From assembly GCF_031119625.1 (NCBI RefSeq), contig NZ_JAVHZV010000001.1, forward strand, positions 1 to 64,000: a stretch of DNA of 64,000 nt, written 5' to 3'. Source of the DNA: Pseudomonas sp. G34 (lineage in GTDB: Bacteria > Pseudomonadota > Gammaproteobacteria > Pseudomonadales > Pseudomonadaceae). The notes under the pieces are model-generated. The model did not search any database, had not been told where the DNA came from, and saw only the letters and a list, made by a program, of their open reading frames with translations. The position numbers and the translations under genes are program-made. Below are positions 27,142 to 37,459 of this stretch, one piece after another. The first letter of the stretch is position 1, and every line of letters begins with the position of its first letter.

Positions 27142-28440
27142 ATGACCCATCGAATCGTCATTGTCGGCGGCGGCGCCGGCGGCCTGGAGTTGGCTACCCG
27201 TCTGGGCAGAAAGCTCGGCAAGCGCGGCAAGGCACACATCACCCTGGCCGATGCCAACCTCACCCATATCTGGAAGCCGCTGCTCCACGAAGTGGCCGCC
27301 GGATCGCTGAACTCCACGGAGAACGAGCTGAACTACGTCGCCCAGGCGAAGTGGAACCACTTCGAATTTCAGCTCGGCCGCATGAGCGGACTGGACCGCG
27401 AGCGCAAGACCATCCAGCTGGCCGCCACCCTGGACGAAGACAGCCGCGAACTGGTGCCCGCCCGCGAGCTGCCCTACGACACCCTGGTGCTCGCGGTGGG
27501 CAGCACCACCAACGATTTCGGTACCGAAGGCGCCGCCAACCACTGCATATTCCTCGACACCCGCGAGCAGGCCGAACGCTTCCACCGCAAGCTGCTCAGC
27601 CACTACCTGCGTGCGCACGCGGGCAAGGGTGACAACGACCAGGTCAGCGTGGCCATCGTCGGCGCCGGTGCTACCGGCGTCGAGCTGGCCGCCGAGCTGC
27701 ACCATGCCGCACGGGAACTGGCGGCCTACGGGCTGGACCGCATCCGCCCGGAAAACATGCGCATCAGCCTGGTCGAAGCCGGGCCACGGGTGTTACCTGC
27801 CCTGCCGGAGCGCATCAGCGCGCCGGTACACAAGACCCTGCAAAAGCTTGGCGTGAACGTGATGACCGGCGCCGCGGTGAAAGAGGTCACCGCCGATGGC
27901 CTGGTGCTGGCCAACGGCGAAACCATCGCCGCCAGCCTCAAGGTGTGGGCAGCCGGCATTCGTGCGCCAGCCTTCCTCAAGGATCTCGACGGGCTGGAAA
28001 GCAACCGCATCAACCAGCTGGTGGTCACCAGTACCCTGCAGACCACGCGCGACGAAAATATCTTCGCCTTTGGTGACTGCGCCGCCTGCCCGATGGGTGA
28101 TGGCAGTGAACGCAACGTGCCGCCCCGCGCCCAGGCCGCTCACCAACAGGCTTCGCTGCTGGTCAAATCGCTCGCCCTGCGCCTGCAGAACCAGCCGCTG
28201 CCGAGCTACACCTACAAGGATTACGGCTCGCTGATCTCGCTGTCGAGCTTCAGCGCCGTAGGCAATCTGATGGGCAACCTGATGGGTAGCGTGAAGCTGG
28301 AGGGCTGGCTGGCACGGATGTTCTACATTTCGCTGTATCGCATGCACCAGATGGCACTGTACGGCGCCTTCCGCACGTTGCTGCTGATGCTTAGCGACCG
28401 TATCGGCCGCAGCACCGACCCGCGTTTGAAGCTGCACTAA
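27142..28440 (+). CDS. ndh: Type II NADH dehydrogenase
   Basis: 432-residue FAD enzyme that oxidises NADH and reduces quinone without pumping protons, bound to the inner face of the membrane. The FAD Rossmann motif is IVIVGGGAGGLELATRLG at the N-terminus, the NADH Rossmann motif VAIVGAGATGVELAAEL near residue 170, and the FAD signature IFAFGDCA near 310. The C-terminal LARMFYISLYRMHQMALYG is the amphipathic membrane anchor region. A GAGA-type ribosome site precedes the ATG. Monocistronic. Confidence 0.93.
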   Translation: MTHRIVIVGGGAGGLELATRLGRKLGKRGKAHITLADANLTHIWKPLLHEVAAGSLNSTENELNYVAQAKWNHFEFQLGRMSGLDRERKTIQLAATLDEDSRELVPARELPYDTLVLAVGSTTNDFGTEGAANHCIFLDTREQAERFHRKLLSHYLRAHAGKGDNDQVSVAIVGAGATGVELAAELHHAARELAAYGLDRIRPENMRISLVEAGPRVLPALPERISAPVHKTLQKLGVNVMTGAAVKEVTADGLVLANGETIAASLKVWAAGIRAPAFLKDLDGLESNRINQLVVTSTLQTTRDENIFAFGDCAACPMGDGSERNVPPRAQAAHQQASLLVKSLALRLQNQPLPSYTYKDYGSLISLSSFSAVGNLMGNLMGSVKLEGWLARMFYISLYRMHQMALYGAFRTLLLMLSDRIGRSTDPRLKLH

Positions 28441-28460
28441 TTCCACGGGGCGCCGAACAG

Positions 28461-28540
28461 GTAGTTGATGGGTTTCACCCATCCTACGACCTGTGGGTGC
28501 GGGCCACTCCCGCGATTTCGCGCGCATGGCGCGCTTCCAC
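28461..28540. repeat. GTAG-type fragment joined to a paired REP hairpin
   Basis: A GTAG fragment (GATGGGTTTCACCCATCCTAC) at 28461-28485 is followed at 28493-28540 by GTGGGTGCGGGCCACTCCCGC and GCGCGCATGGCGCGCTTCCAC. This is the same two-part order seen at 2245-2418 and, with a single REP, at 44531-44665. Confidence 0.72.
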
Positions 28541-28658
28541 AAAAGCGCGCCGATCCCTCGACCACGCCGGGTGTTTCAGCCCGCGAGGGTGAAAACCCAG
28601 CGCCTTGTCGCGCGAGGCCCTATAAGGGGCGGGCCTCGAACTGACCAAAGCCCAGAAA

Positions 28659-28689
28659 GCAAAAAACCCGCCGTTAGGCGGGTTCTTTA
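28659..28689 (-). terminator. Terminator of the tRNA operon
   Basis: Minus strand AACCCGCCTAACGGCGGGTTTTTTGC, a strong GC stem with T-run. It lies 19 bases beyond the 3' end of tRNA-Lys. Confidence 0.9.
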
Positions 28690-28707
28690 CTCAAGCAGTG
28701 CTTGAAA

Positions 28708-28783
28708 TGGTGGGTCGTGTAGGATTCGAACCTACGACCAATTGGTTAAAAGCCAACTGCTCTACCAACTGAGCTAACGACCC
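28708..28783 (-). tRNA. tRNA-Lys (TTT)
   Basis: 76 bases including the encoded CCA. It starts GGGTCGTTAGCTCAGTTGG, has the anticodon loop CTTTTAA (anticodon TTT), and the T arm GTAGGTTCGAATCCTAC. Last gene of a three-tRNA operon. Confidence 0.97.
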
Positions 28784-28788
28784 AAATA

Positions 28789-28865
28789 TGGTCGGGGTGA
28801 GGGGATTCGAACTCCTGACATCCTGCTCCCAAAGCAGGCGCGCTACCGGACTGCGCTACACCCCG
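28789..28865 (-). tRNA. tRNA-Pro (TGG)
   Basis: 77 bases including CCA. It starts CGGGGTGTAGCGCAGTCCGG, has the anticodon loop TTTGGGA (anticodon TGG), and the T arm CAGGAGTTCGAATCCCCT. Five bases separate it from tRNA-Lys. Confidence 0.97.
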
Positions 28866-28874
28866 AGGAAAGAT

Positions 28875-28950
28875 TGGCTCCGCGACCTGGACTCGAACCA
28901 GGGACCCAATGATTAACAGTCATTTGCTCTACCGACTGAGCTATCGCGGA
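28875..28950 (-). tRNA. tRNA-Asn (GTT)
   Basis: 76 bases including CCA. It starts TCCGCGATAGCTCAGTCGG, has the anticodon loop CTGTTAA (anticodon GTT), and the T arm CCTGGTTCGAGTCCAGG. First tRNA behind the promoter at 29000-29027. Confidence 0.97.
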
Positions 28951-28999
28951 ACTATGCTCTTTCTTTTCTCTGTTTGCGTTGCCGCTGCAGAGGCGCGCC

Positions 29000-29027
29000 A
29001 TTTTACGGTTTCGCAAACCGCTGTCAA
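29000..29027 (-). promoter_or_regulatory. Sigma-70 promoter of the tRNA operon
   Basis: Minus strand TTGACA (perfect -35), a 16-base spacer, TAAAAT (-10), then the GC-rich discriminator GGCGCGCC expected of stringently controlled stable RNA genes. The spacer holds the palindrome CGGTTTGCGAAACCG. Confidence 0.85.
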
Positions 29028-29140
29028 CCCCCTAAATTGCTTTTATGACAATGCTTTGCGAACGGGTAGCTATTTGCTTTACCTTCGAGGCATACCTGCA
29101 CAGCCTGGCGCATCACGCCGGGCCTTAATCAGGAACACCG

Positions 29141-31405
29141 ATGACCACTCAGGGCACGCCGCCGTCATCCGCCAGCAGCTCCAGCACGCTGGCCAGCAGA
29201 GGCATCCAGCCGCGCTTCAGCGAGCTGGGACAGCGCTGCCGCAAGCTGGTGCTCAATTACCTGGCCGATCACCTGACACGCACCTTCGCCCAGGTCGACG
29301 ACACCCTCTTTCAATGCGCCGAGCAGGCGGAGAACAATCAGGTGCAGGCCATGTTCTTCGACAGCATGCGCGAAGTACGTCGACTGCGGCCGCAGCTCGA
29401 ACGCCGTTATCACCTGAGCATCTCCAAAGGCATCGCCGATTTTCTCGACGGCAAGCTGGTCGCCGGCCAGGCGCCGGAAATCCCCGCCGAAGACCTGGCG
29501 CTGGTCGATAACGAGGCGTACGAGGAAGCGCTGCAGGTCACCAACATGGCGCAGCGGGTACAGACCCGCTGTACCCAGGCCCTGTTTGCGCTGGACAAGC
29601 GCCTGGCCCTGCTCAACAACGGCCAGCCCGTGCCCGCCGAGGCCAATCCGCTTTCCCCGCAAAACATTGCCCAGGCCTTGCTCACGGCCTTGCAACCGAG
29701 CGAGCTGCCACTGCGCATCAAGCTGGTGCTGTACGGCCTGTTCGACAAGCAGCTGATGCAGGGGCTGGATGGGCTCTATGACGCCCTCAACGCACAGCTG
29801 ATCGAAGCAGGCGTATTGCCCAATCTCAAATTTTCAGCGGTGCGCGCCCAGGAGCCCTCGCCACCTGCCGGCAGCAGCGACGCAGACAGCAGCCACACCT
29901 CAGCGCCAATCGATCTGGCGGCAAGCCCGCCGGCCGATGCCGAACACCTGGCCGAGGGGCTCGACAGGTTGCTGAGCGAGTACCGCAAACAGCAGCACGC
30001 CATCGGCCTGCTGAACGGCTCACCGAGCATGGCCAGTTTCGCGCCGCAGGGCGCCAAGCGCACCTATGAGGCAAACGAACTGCTCGCCGCCCTCAATCGG
30101 CTGCAACAAGCCTCCGCCGCCGAGCTGACGCAGCACCCGGATCGCCCGCTGCAGGTCAGCGATCTGAAGACCGATCTGCACCGCCAATTGGCCAGCCATA
30201 GCGACGCCCCCCAGCAACACCGTGTGGGCAGCCATGAAACCGACGTCATCGACCTGGTGGGGATGCTGTTCGACTTCATCCTCGATGACGACAGCCTGCC
30301 GCAACCTTACAAGGTCGCCCTCTCCCACCTGCATACGCCCTGCCTGAAAGTGGCGTTGCTGGACCGGGCCCTATTCAGCCAGCGCCATCACCCAGCGCGC
30401 CGGCTGATCAACGCCATGGCCCAGGCCGGCGTACTCTACGGCGCCCAGGACGACACCTACGGTTTGTTGAACAAGGTGCAGTGGGTGGTGCGCCAGGTGG
30501 TGCAGCGCTTCAATGGCGACCTGCTGCTGTTCGAGGCGCTGCTCAGTGAGTTCGATGAATTCACCCGCGGGATAAAGCAGCGGGTGGAGCTTCAGGAGCG
30601 CCGCGCCGTAGAAACCACCAAGGGCCGGGACAAGCTGCTCGGCGCTCGCCACAGTGCTGCGCAAGCGATCGCCCAAGCGTTGGCCAAGCGCTCGCCGCCG
30701 CCGCTCATCCGGCAGTTTCTCGAGCGCACCTGGATCGATGTTCTGGTATTCATCCAGCTACGCCACGGCGCCGCCAGCCATGAATGGCAGCGCGCCTGTG
30801 AAACGGCCGAGCACCTGGCCTGGAGCGGCACCCTGCTCGATGCGGCGCAGCGTGATCGCCTGCAGGGCCTGCGCGTCGACATGCTCGATGAGTTGCGCAA
30901 TGGTCTGATGCTGCTGGGCGGTTATCACCAGGACGATATACGCCGCCTGCTGCAGGACCTGGTTGCCTGCCAGCACGCCGTGCAGGCCGGCCAGCCGCAA
31001 CTCGCCTCCAGGCTGAGCCTGCCGCCGAGCTCCAGCCCACTAGGGGCCATGCTGGGCGATGAGGCAGCGCTTCTCGCGACATCCCGCATGGGGCAGCGCC
31101 AACCGACCGATCAGAACCTGGTTCGCGAACTGGAGAAGCTCGAATTCGGCACCTGGTTCGACTTCATCCTCGGCGGCAAGCGACAAACCCTGAAGCTGTC
31201 CTGGTACAGCCCCACCACCCACAACTACATGTTCGTCGACCGTAACGGCCAGCGCGCCGCGGTCAAGTCGGTGGAGCAACTGGCCGAGGAGATGCAGCAA
31301 GGCACCGCGCGTCGCAGCAGACCCGACCGCTCGGCGCCGATGGTCGACCGTGCATTGCAGGCCGTCTATCGTGTGCTCCAGCAATTGACCGGACGAACCA
31401 CCTGA
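29141..31405 (+). CDS. DUF1631 domain protein
   Basis: 754-residue cytoplasmic protein of the DUF1631 family, sometimes mis-annotated as thymidine phosphorylase. A Ser-rich start is followed by LGQRCRKLVLNYLADHLTRT and the family-typical central part (LINAMAQAGVLYG, FNGDLLLFEALLSEFDEFT, RDKLLGARHSAAQAIAQALA). The C-terminal segment FGTWFDFILGGKRQTLKLSW reads like a PilZ-type beta-barrel fold. The function is unknown; a link to cyclic di-GMP signalling is inferred from the next gene, a PilZ protein nine bases downstream. Confidence 0.8.
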   Translation: MTTQGTPPSSASSSSTLASRGIQPRFSELGQRCRKLVLNYLADHLTRTFAQVDDTLFQCAEQAENNQVQAMFFDSMREVRRLRPQLERRYHLSISKGIADFLDGKLVAGQAPEIPAEDLALVDNEAYEEALQVTNMAQRVQTRCTQALFALDKRLALLNNGQPVPAEANPLSPQNIAQALLTALQPSELPLRIKLVLYGLFDKQLMQGLDGLYDALNAQLIEAGVLPNLKFSAVRAQEPSPPAGSSDADSSHTSAPIDLAASPPADAEHLAEGLDRLLSEYRKQQHAIGLLNGSPSMASFAPQGAKRTYEANELLAALNRLQQASAAELTQHPDRPLQVSDLKTDLHRQLASHSDAPQQHRVGSHETDVIDLVGMLFDFILDDDSLPQPYKVALSHLHTPCLKVALLDRALFSQRHHPARRLINAMAQAGVLYGAQDDTYGLLNKVQWVVRQVVQRFNGDLLLFEALLSEFDEFTRGIKQRVELQERRAVETTKGRDKLLGARHSAAQAIAQALAKRSPPPLIRQFLERTWIDVLVFIQLRHGAASHEWQRACETAEHLAWSGTLLDAAQRDRLQGLRVDMLDELRNGLMLLGGYHQDDIRRLLQDLVACQHAVQAGQPQLASRLSLPPSSSPLGAMLGDEAALLATSRMGQRQPTDQNLVRELEKLEFGTWFDFILGGKRQTLKLSWYSPTTHNYMFVDRNGQRAAVKSVEQLAEEMQQGTARRSRPDRSAPMVDRALQAVYRVLQQLTGRTT

Positions 31406-31414
31406 GGATCGCCC

Positions 31415-31747
31415 ATGGATGACCGTCGCCAGCATCCGCGTTATCAGGCCGCCTGGCTGCTCGAGGTCTACGAGCGGCACAGCGGAACCTATCTGGGCCG
31501 CATCGCCGACCTGTCCAGCGAAGGCTTCATGCTCTGCAGCACAACGGCGCAGACCGCCGACAGGCTGGTTGAATGCCGTTTGACGGGCGAAACGATGGAG
31601 GATCTGCACTTCACTGCCGACTGCCTGTGGAGCCGTGAGGGGGCGACTGGCCAGCAGTCCTGGGCGGGTTATCACATCATCGACATAGACGCGCTCAATG
31701 CGCAGAAGCTGCATGGGCTTATCGAGCAGTTGCAGGCCATGGGCTGA
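31415..31747 (+). CDS. PilZ domain protein
   Basis: 110 residues with both cyclic di-GMP-binding motifs: RRQHPRY at the N-terminus (RxxxR) and DLSSEG about 30 residues later (D/NxSxxG). A single PilZ barrel fills the protein, so it is an adaptor that responds to cyclic di-GMP and acts on a partner, possibly the DUF1631 protein encoded just upstream. Confidence 0.9.
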   Translation: MDDRRQHPRYQAAWLLEVYERHSGTYLGRIADLSSEGFMLCSTTAQTADRLVECRLTGETMEDLHFTADCLWSREGATGQQSWAGYHIIDIDALNAQKLHGLIEQLQAMG

Positions 31748-31895
31748 TCAGGCAGCCCGCATTCAAGCCTCGTCACAGCGCGTTTCCCGCCCCACCGATA
31801 AACGGCATCGATCAAGACATCGGCAACAGCGATTAGACGCTTGCCCGGCAAACGCCTAGGCTTCTCTGTGTCAATCCGTCGCAGGGGAGCTTGCC

Positions 31896-32743
31896 GTGCC
31901 CCGGTCAGCCGAGATTTCCGCCGTTTCCAGCCATAGCGAACCTGCCGCCCAGCAGGCGCAAGGCTATGCCTATGCCGAGCTGGGCAACCCTGCAGTCGAG
32001 GGCTCAGCCGTATTGGCTCAGGAGAGCGCACTGGCAATCGCCTACAACGGCATCAGCCATGCCGTGATGATGGTGTCGCCCACCGCCGTGGAAGACTTCA
32101 TCGCCGGCTTCAGCCTGAGTAGCGCCATCGTCGACTCCATCGACGATATTTATGACATCCGCGTGCACCACCTTGGCCCGGCCATCAGCGCCGAGGTCGA
32201 GATCAGCAGCCGCGCCTTCTGGGCGATGAAACAACAGCGCAGGCTGCTGGCCGGTACCAGTGGTTGCGGCCTGTGCGGTGTGGAGGCGCTCGACCAGGCG
32301 CTGCCGCAGCTGGCGACCCTGGCCCCGACCGAGCTGCCTGATGCCACGCACCTGATCGACCTGCGCGAGCGCATCGCCGCTGCACAGGATCTGGCCCGTC
32401 GCAGTGGTGCTTTACACGCTGCCTTGTACGTAGATGGTGATGGCGATATACGCGCCTGCCGCGAAGACATCGGCCGGCACAACGCGCTGGACAAGCTGAT
32501 CGGCGCGCTGCTGCGCGAGAAACACGACGTGCGCCAGGGCTTTGCGGTGGTCACCAGCCGCTGCAGCCTGGAACTGATCCACAAGGCGGTCAGAGCCGGT
32601 CTCGGCAACCTGGTCAGCCTGTCGGCCCCGACCGCCCTGACCGTGCAATGGGCGCGCCGGCACAACCTCAACCTGATCCATTTGCCCCACCACAGCGCGC
32701 CGCGGGTCTACAGCCCTGCACCGCCTGCTAGAGAAGAACAGCC

Positions 32744-32747
<4 letters not shown>
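31896..32747 (+). CDS. fdhD: Formate dehydrogenase accessory sulfurtransferase FdhD
   Basis: 283-residue protein that moves sulphur from IscS to the molybdenum cofactor before its insertion in formate dehydrogenase-type enzymes. The sulphur-carrying cysteines are in GTSGCGLCGVEAL (about residues 124-136), with REDIGRHNALDKLIG further on and the C-terminal LSAPTALTVQWARRHNLNLI. The stop overlaps the next gene's start (ATGA), tying it to the YdeP-like molybdoenzyme. Confidence 0.94.
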
Positions 32748-35065
<2,318 letters not shown>

Positions 35066-35552
35066 AGCCTGTTCACGACCTTTGCGGCTGGGAACGCAAC
35101 GCCGATGGATCGACGGTCATGACACCGCTCGATCCATCCTAGGAGCACGCGGGACGCCGAGTCCATGCTCGCGATTCGCGAGCCTACCCGCTCCCTCAGG
35201 TCAGTCATCAGTGCCCGCTTGCGCCAGCGGGCACTGCACCTTGGCTTGCCGCAAACAACGGTCGTGGCCCGTCGAAGGCGCGCAGCGAAGCATTTCCTAA
35301 CGCCCCCGCTGACCTGCAGTTCGTCGGAAACTGTGATACTTATCGACAAAAATCCCCTCTGATGTCCCTGTGCCGTTACCCATCTCGGTTAACGTACCCA
35401 CCAAGCGCTCGAGCGAAGCGCGTAGTTCCAGCCCAAGCCACGATGTGGCCCTTCGGGTTCTGCCAAACGAGCGACAACCGTGCCACTGACTGCCCAGGCC
35501 CCTGCGGAGCCGCCTGGCCCTGAAGTCTTGGCCTGCAACGGGAGGGAATACC
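35066..35552. other. Intergenic region with hairpins
   Basis: About 490 bases without a gene. A perfect stem AGTGCCCGCT/AGCGGGCACT is at 35210-35235. A degenerate REP-like piece (GCTCGCGATTCGCGAGC) lies near 35166. The inverse of the AGATCGTGAACAGG phrase opens the region (GCCTGTTCACGACCTTTGCGG near 35068). The promoter of the TorF-type gene is expected near 35330-35400. Confidence 0.5.
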
Positions 35553-36272
35553 ATGCGGTTTTCATCTGCCGTCCTGCTTGGGGCGGCGCTGCTGAGCGTG
35601 CACGCCCAGGCGGCGATCATGGAGCGCGAGCTGGGCGACTACGAACTCAACCTGGGCACCACGCCGAGCCGCAGCATGGCGCAAGGGCTGGTCAAGCCCG
35701 AGAGCGGCGGAGCCTTCCACGGCGGGCTCGACCTCAGCCACCCAAGCGGCTGGTACCTGGGCCAATGGTCACCCAACCTGGGCATCAGCCCGGGCAGTCG
35801 CATGGAGCTCAACAGCTACGTGGGCTACCGCCAGCAGTTCGTCGACTCGCTGGGCTACGAAGTGGGCACCATCCGCTACAGCCATCCGGGCTACACCTAC
35901 CTCGACAGCCAGGACGTCTACGCCGGCCTGACCTACGACGCGCGGCGTTTCGGTTTCTCCTTCAGCAATGACCCGAACCGCTTCAACAGCACGGTGCTGG
36001 CCGACCTGGGCCGCGTCAACCTACTGGGTATGGCGGTCGTCGTACGCTACGGCAACCACCTGCTCGACAATCCCAAGCAGCTTTCCGGCGGCGGCCAGAT
36101 CAGCTCGTTCAATGATTGGTCGCTGAGCCTTTCGCGCCCGTGGAAGGGCATCGATTTCGACTTCTCCTACTCGGACTCGAGCCTCAGCGGTGATGCCTGC
36201 TCGGCCTACTCGGGCCACAACACCGAGTGCGAAGGGTGGTTTTCCATCAAGGCCTCGAGATCGCTGTTCTAG
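35553..36272 (+). CDS. TorF family putative porin
   Basis: 239 residues. A signal peptide ends at HAQA, followed by a beta-rich protein with alternating aromatic strands, for example GGAFHGGLDLSHPSGWYLGQW, LNSYVGYRQQFVDSLGYEVG and DWSLSLSRPWKGIDFDFSYSD, ending in phenylalanine as outer membrane barrels do. The pattern fits the TorF (TIGR02001) group of putative porins. Two cysteines near the end (SGDACSAYSGHNTECEGW) could pair. Preceded by GGGAGG. Cargo unknown. Confidence 0.75.
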   Translation: MRFSSAVLLGAALLSVHAQAAIMERELGDYELNLGTTPSRSMAQGLVKPESGGAFHGGLDLSHPSGWYLGQWSPNLGISPGSRMELNSYVGYRQQFVDSLGYEVGTIRYSHPGYTYLDSQDVYAGLTYDARRFGFSFSNDPNRFNSTVLADLGRVNLLGMAVVVRYGNHLLDNPKQLSGGGQISSFNDWSLSLSRPWKGIDFDFSYSDSSLSGDACSAYSGHNTECEGWFSIKASRSLF

Positions 36273-36476
36273 ACGCTTTGCCGCTTTTTGACCTCCAGCA
36301 CTAACAGTACGCCCCACACATCCTGATACATTCATTCGTGTATCTTTAAATCCCCTCTTGGGAATTTCCTCCGCGCCCAGCCTCTAAGGAGATGTCATCG
36401 GCACTGCACGATGACCGCTGGAACCATGGCAGCGCCATGGCTACGCCCGCAAGGGTCATATTTCGAGGGTTGCGCG

Positions 36477-36911
36477 ATGCGTACATTCCTTACCGCACTG
36501 GCCTTCAGTGCACTGGTTTCTCCCCTGGCTTATGCCGATACCACCAAGACTGCCATCGGCAGCGGGGTGGGCGGTGCGCTGGGCAATATCGTCGGTCAGC
36601 ACCTGGGCGGCAGCACGGGCGCTACCATCGGCGCCGGCCTGGGCGGCGCCGCAGGCGGCGCCATCAGCTCACGTAACAAGACCGAAGCGGCACTGGGCGG
36701 TGGCCTGGGCGCAGCAGGTGGCTCGGTGCTGGGCAACCAGTTTGGCGGCAGCACCGGTTCGACCATCGGCGCCGGCCTCGGTGGCGCTGCCGGCGGTGCG
36801 CTGGCCAACGAGGTGGCAGACAGCAACCGCCACGAGTCCCGCTATCGTGACAACGGCCATCGCCATGGCAAGAAACACCACAAACGTCATCACAAGCATC
36901 GTCACCGCTGA
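36477..36911 (+). CDS. Glycine-zipper protein with basic His-rich tail
   Basis: 144 residues. A signal peptide ends near LAYA, followed by a glycine-zipper region (about residues 25-115) made of two related units: each contains the stretch (F/L)GGSTG(A/S)TIGAGLGGAAGGA, once ending before ISSRNKTEAA and once before LANEVADSN. The last 30 residues are almost all H, K and R (HGKKHHKRHHKHRHR). Glycine zippers pack helices in membranes and appear in outer membrane and toxin-like proteins; the tail could bind metal, nucleic acid or lipopolysaccharide. Function not known. The start at 36477 has GAGGG upstream. Confidence 0.8.
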   Translation: MRTFLTALAFSALVSPLAYADTTKTAIGSGVGGALGNIVGQHLGGSTGATIGAGLGGAAGGAISSRNKTEAALGGGLGAAGGSVLGNQFGGSTGSTIGAGLGGAAGGALANEVADSNRHESRYRDNGHRHGKKHHKRHHKHRHR

Positions 36912-36927
36912 TCATCCGCTTCAACCC

Positions 36928-36949
36928 CAAGGGCGCCTCAGGCGCCCTT
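36928..36949. terminator. Hairpin between convergent genes
   Basis: AAGGGCGCC-TCA-GGCGCCCTT. A perfect GC stem with only a weak U tract, between the convergent glycine-zipper and thioesterase genes; probable terminator. Confidence 0.6.
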
Positions 36950-36955
36950 GGTCGT

Positions 36956-37387
36956 TCAAGCCAGCAGCAATTCCATTGCCTGGCGCAGCGCCTGCGGAAT
37001 GCTTACCGGCTGGTTGCTGTGCCGATCCACGAAAACATGCACGAAGCGCCCTGCCGCACAGGCCTGCATCTGCCCCTCCCGGAACACTGCCAGCTCGTAC
37101 TGCACCGAGCTGTTACCCAGCTTGCCGACACGCAGCCCGACCTCGATGCGCTCGGGAAAGGCGATCGACTCGAAATAATCGCAGCTGGAGCTGACCACGA
37201 ACCCCACGACTTCACCGCGATGGATATCCAGGCCGCCGGCTTCGATCAGGTAACTGTTCACCGCCGTGTCGAAATAGCTGTAGTAGGTGACGTTGTTGAC
37301 GTGGCCATACAGGTCGTTGTCGTGCCAGCGCGTGGTGATCGGCTGGAAATGCCGGTAGTGCTCGCGCACATGCTGCGGCTGTTGCAT
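36956..37387 (-). CDS. Acyl-CoA thioesterase (4HBT hotdog)
   Basis: 143-residue single hotdog domain of the 4-hydroxybenzoyl-CoA thioesterase/YbgC-like family. The active-site region is RWHDNDLYGHVNNVTYYSYFDT, with the catalytic aspartate in HDNDLYGHVNN. The rest includes VVSSSCDYFESIAFPERIEVG and HVFVDRHSNQPVSIP. It hydrolyses acyl-CoA thioesters of unknown chain type. The start ATG at 37387 lies 72 bases after the alcohol dehydrogenase stop on the same strand, so the two may form an operon. Confidence 0.88.
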   Translation of the reverse strand: MQQPQHVREHYRHFQPITTRWHDNDLYGHVNNVTYYSYFDTAVNSYLIEAGGLDIHRGEVVGFVVSSSCDYFESIAFPERIEVGLRVGKLGNSSVQYELAVFREGQMQACAAGRFVHVFVDRHSNQPVSIPQALRQAMELLLA

Positions 37388-37459
37388 GGGCTGCCATCTC
37401 GCAGAAGGACAAGAGCCAGCATGGTGCCGGCCTCCTCGCCTGCTGACAACCTGCCTGGC

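Noticed and set aside
36596..36826. Repeats in 36.6-36.8 kb as a possible CRISPR or VNTR array
   Set aside because: They are only two copies of a coding glycine-zipper unit inside one gene, with no spacers.
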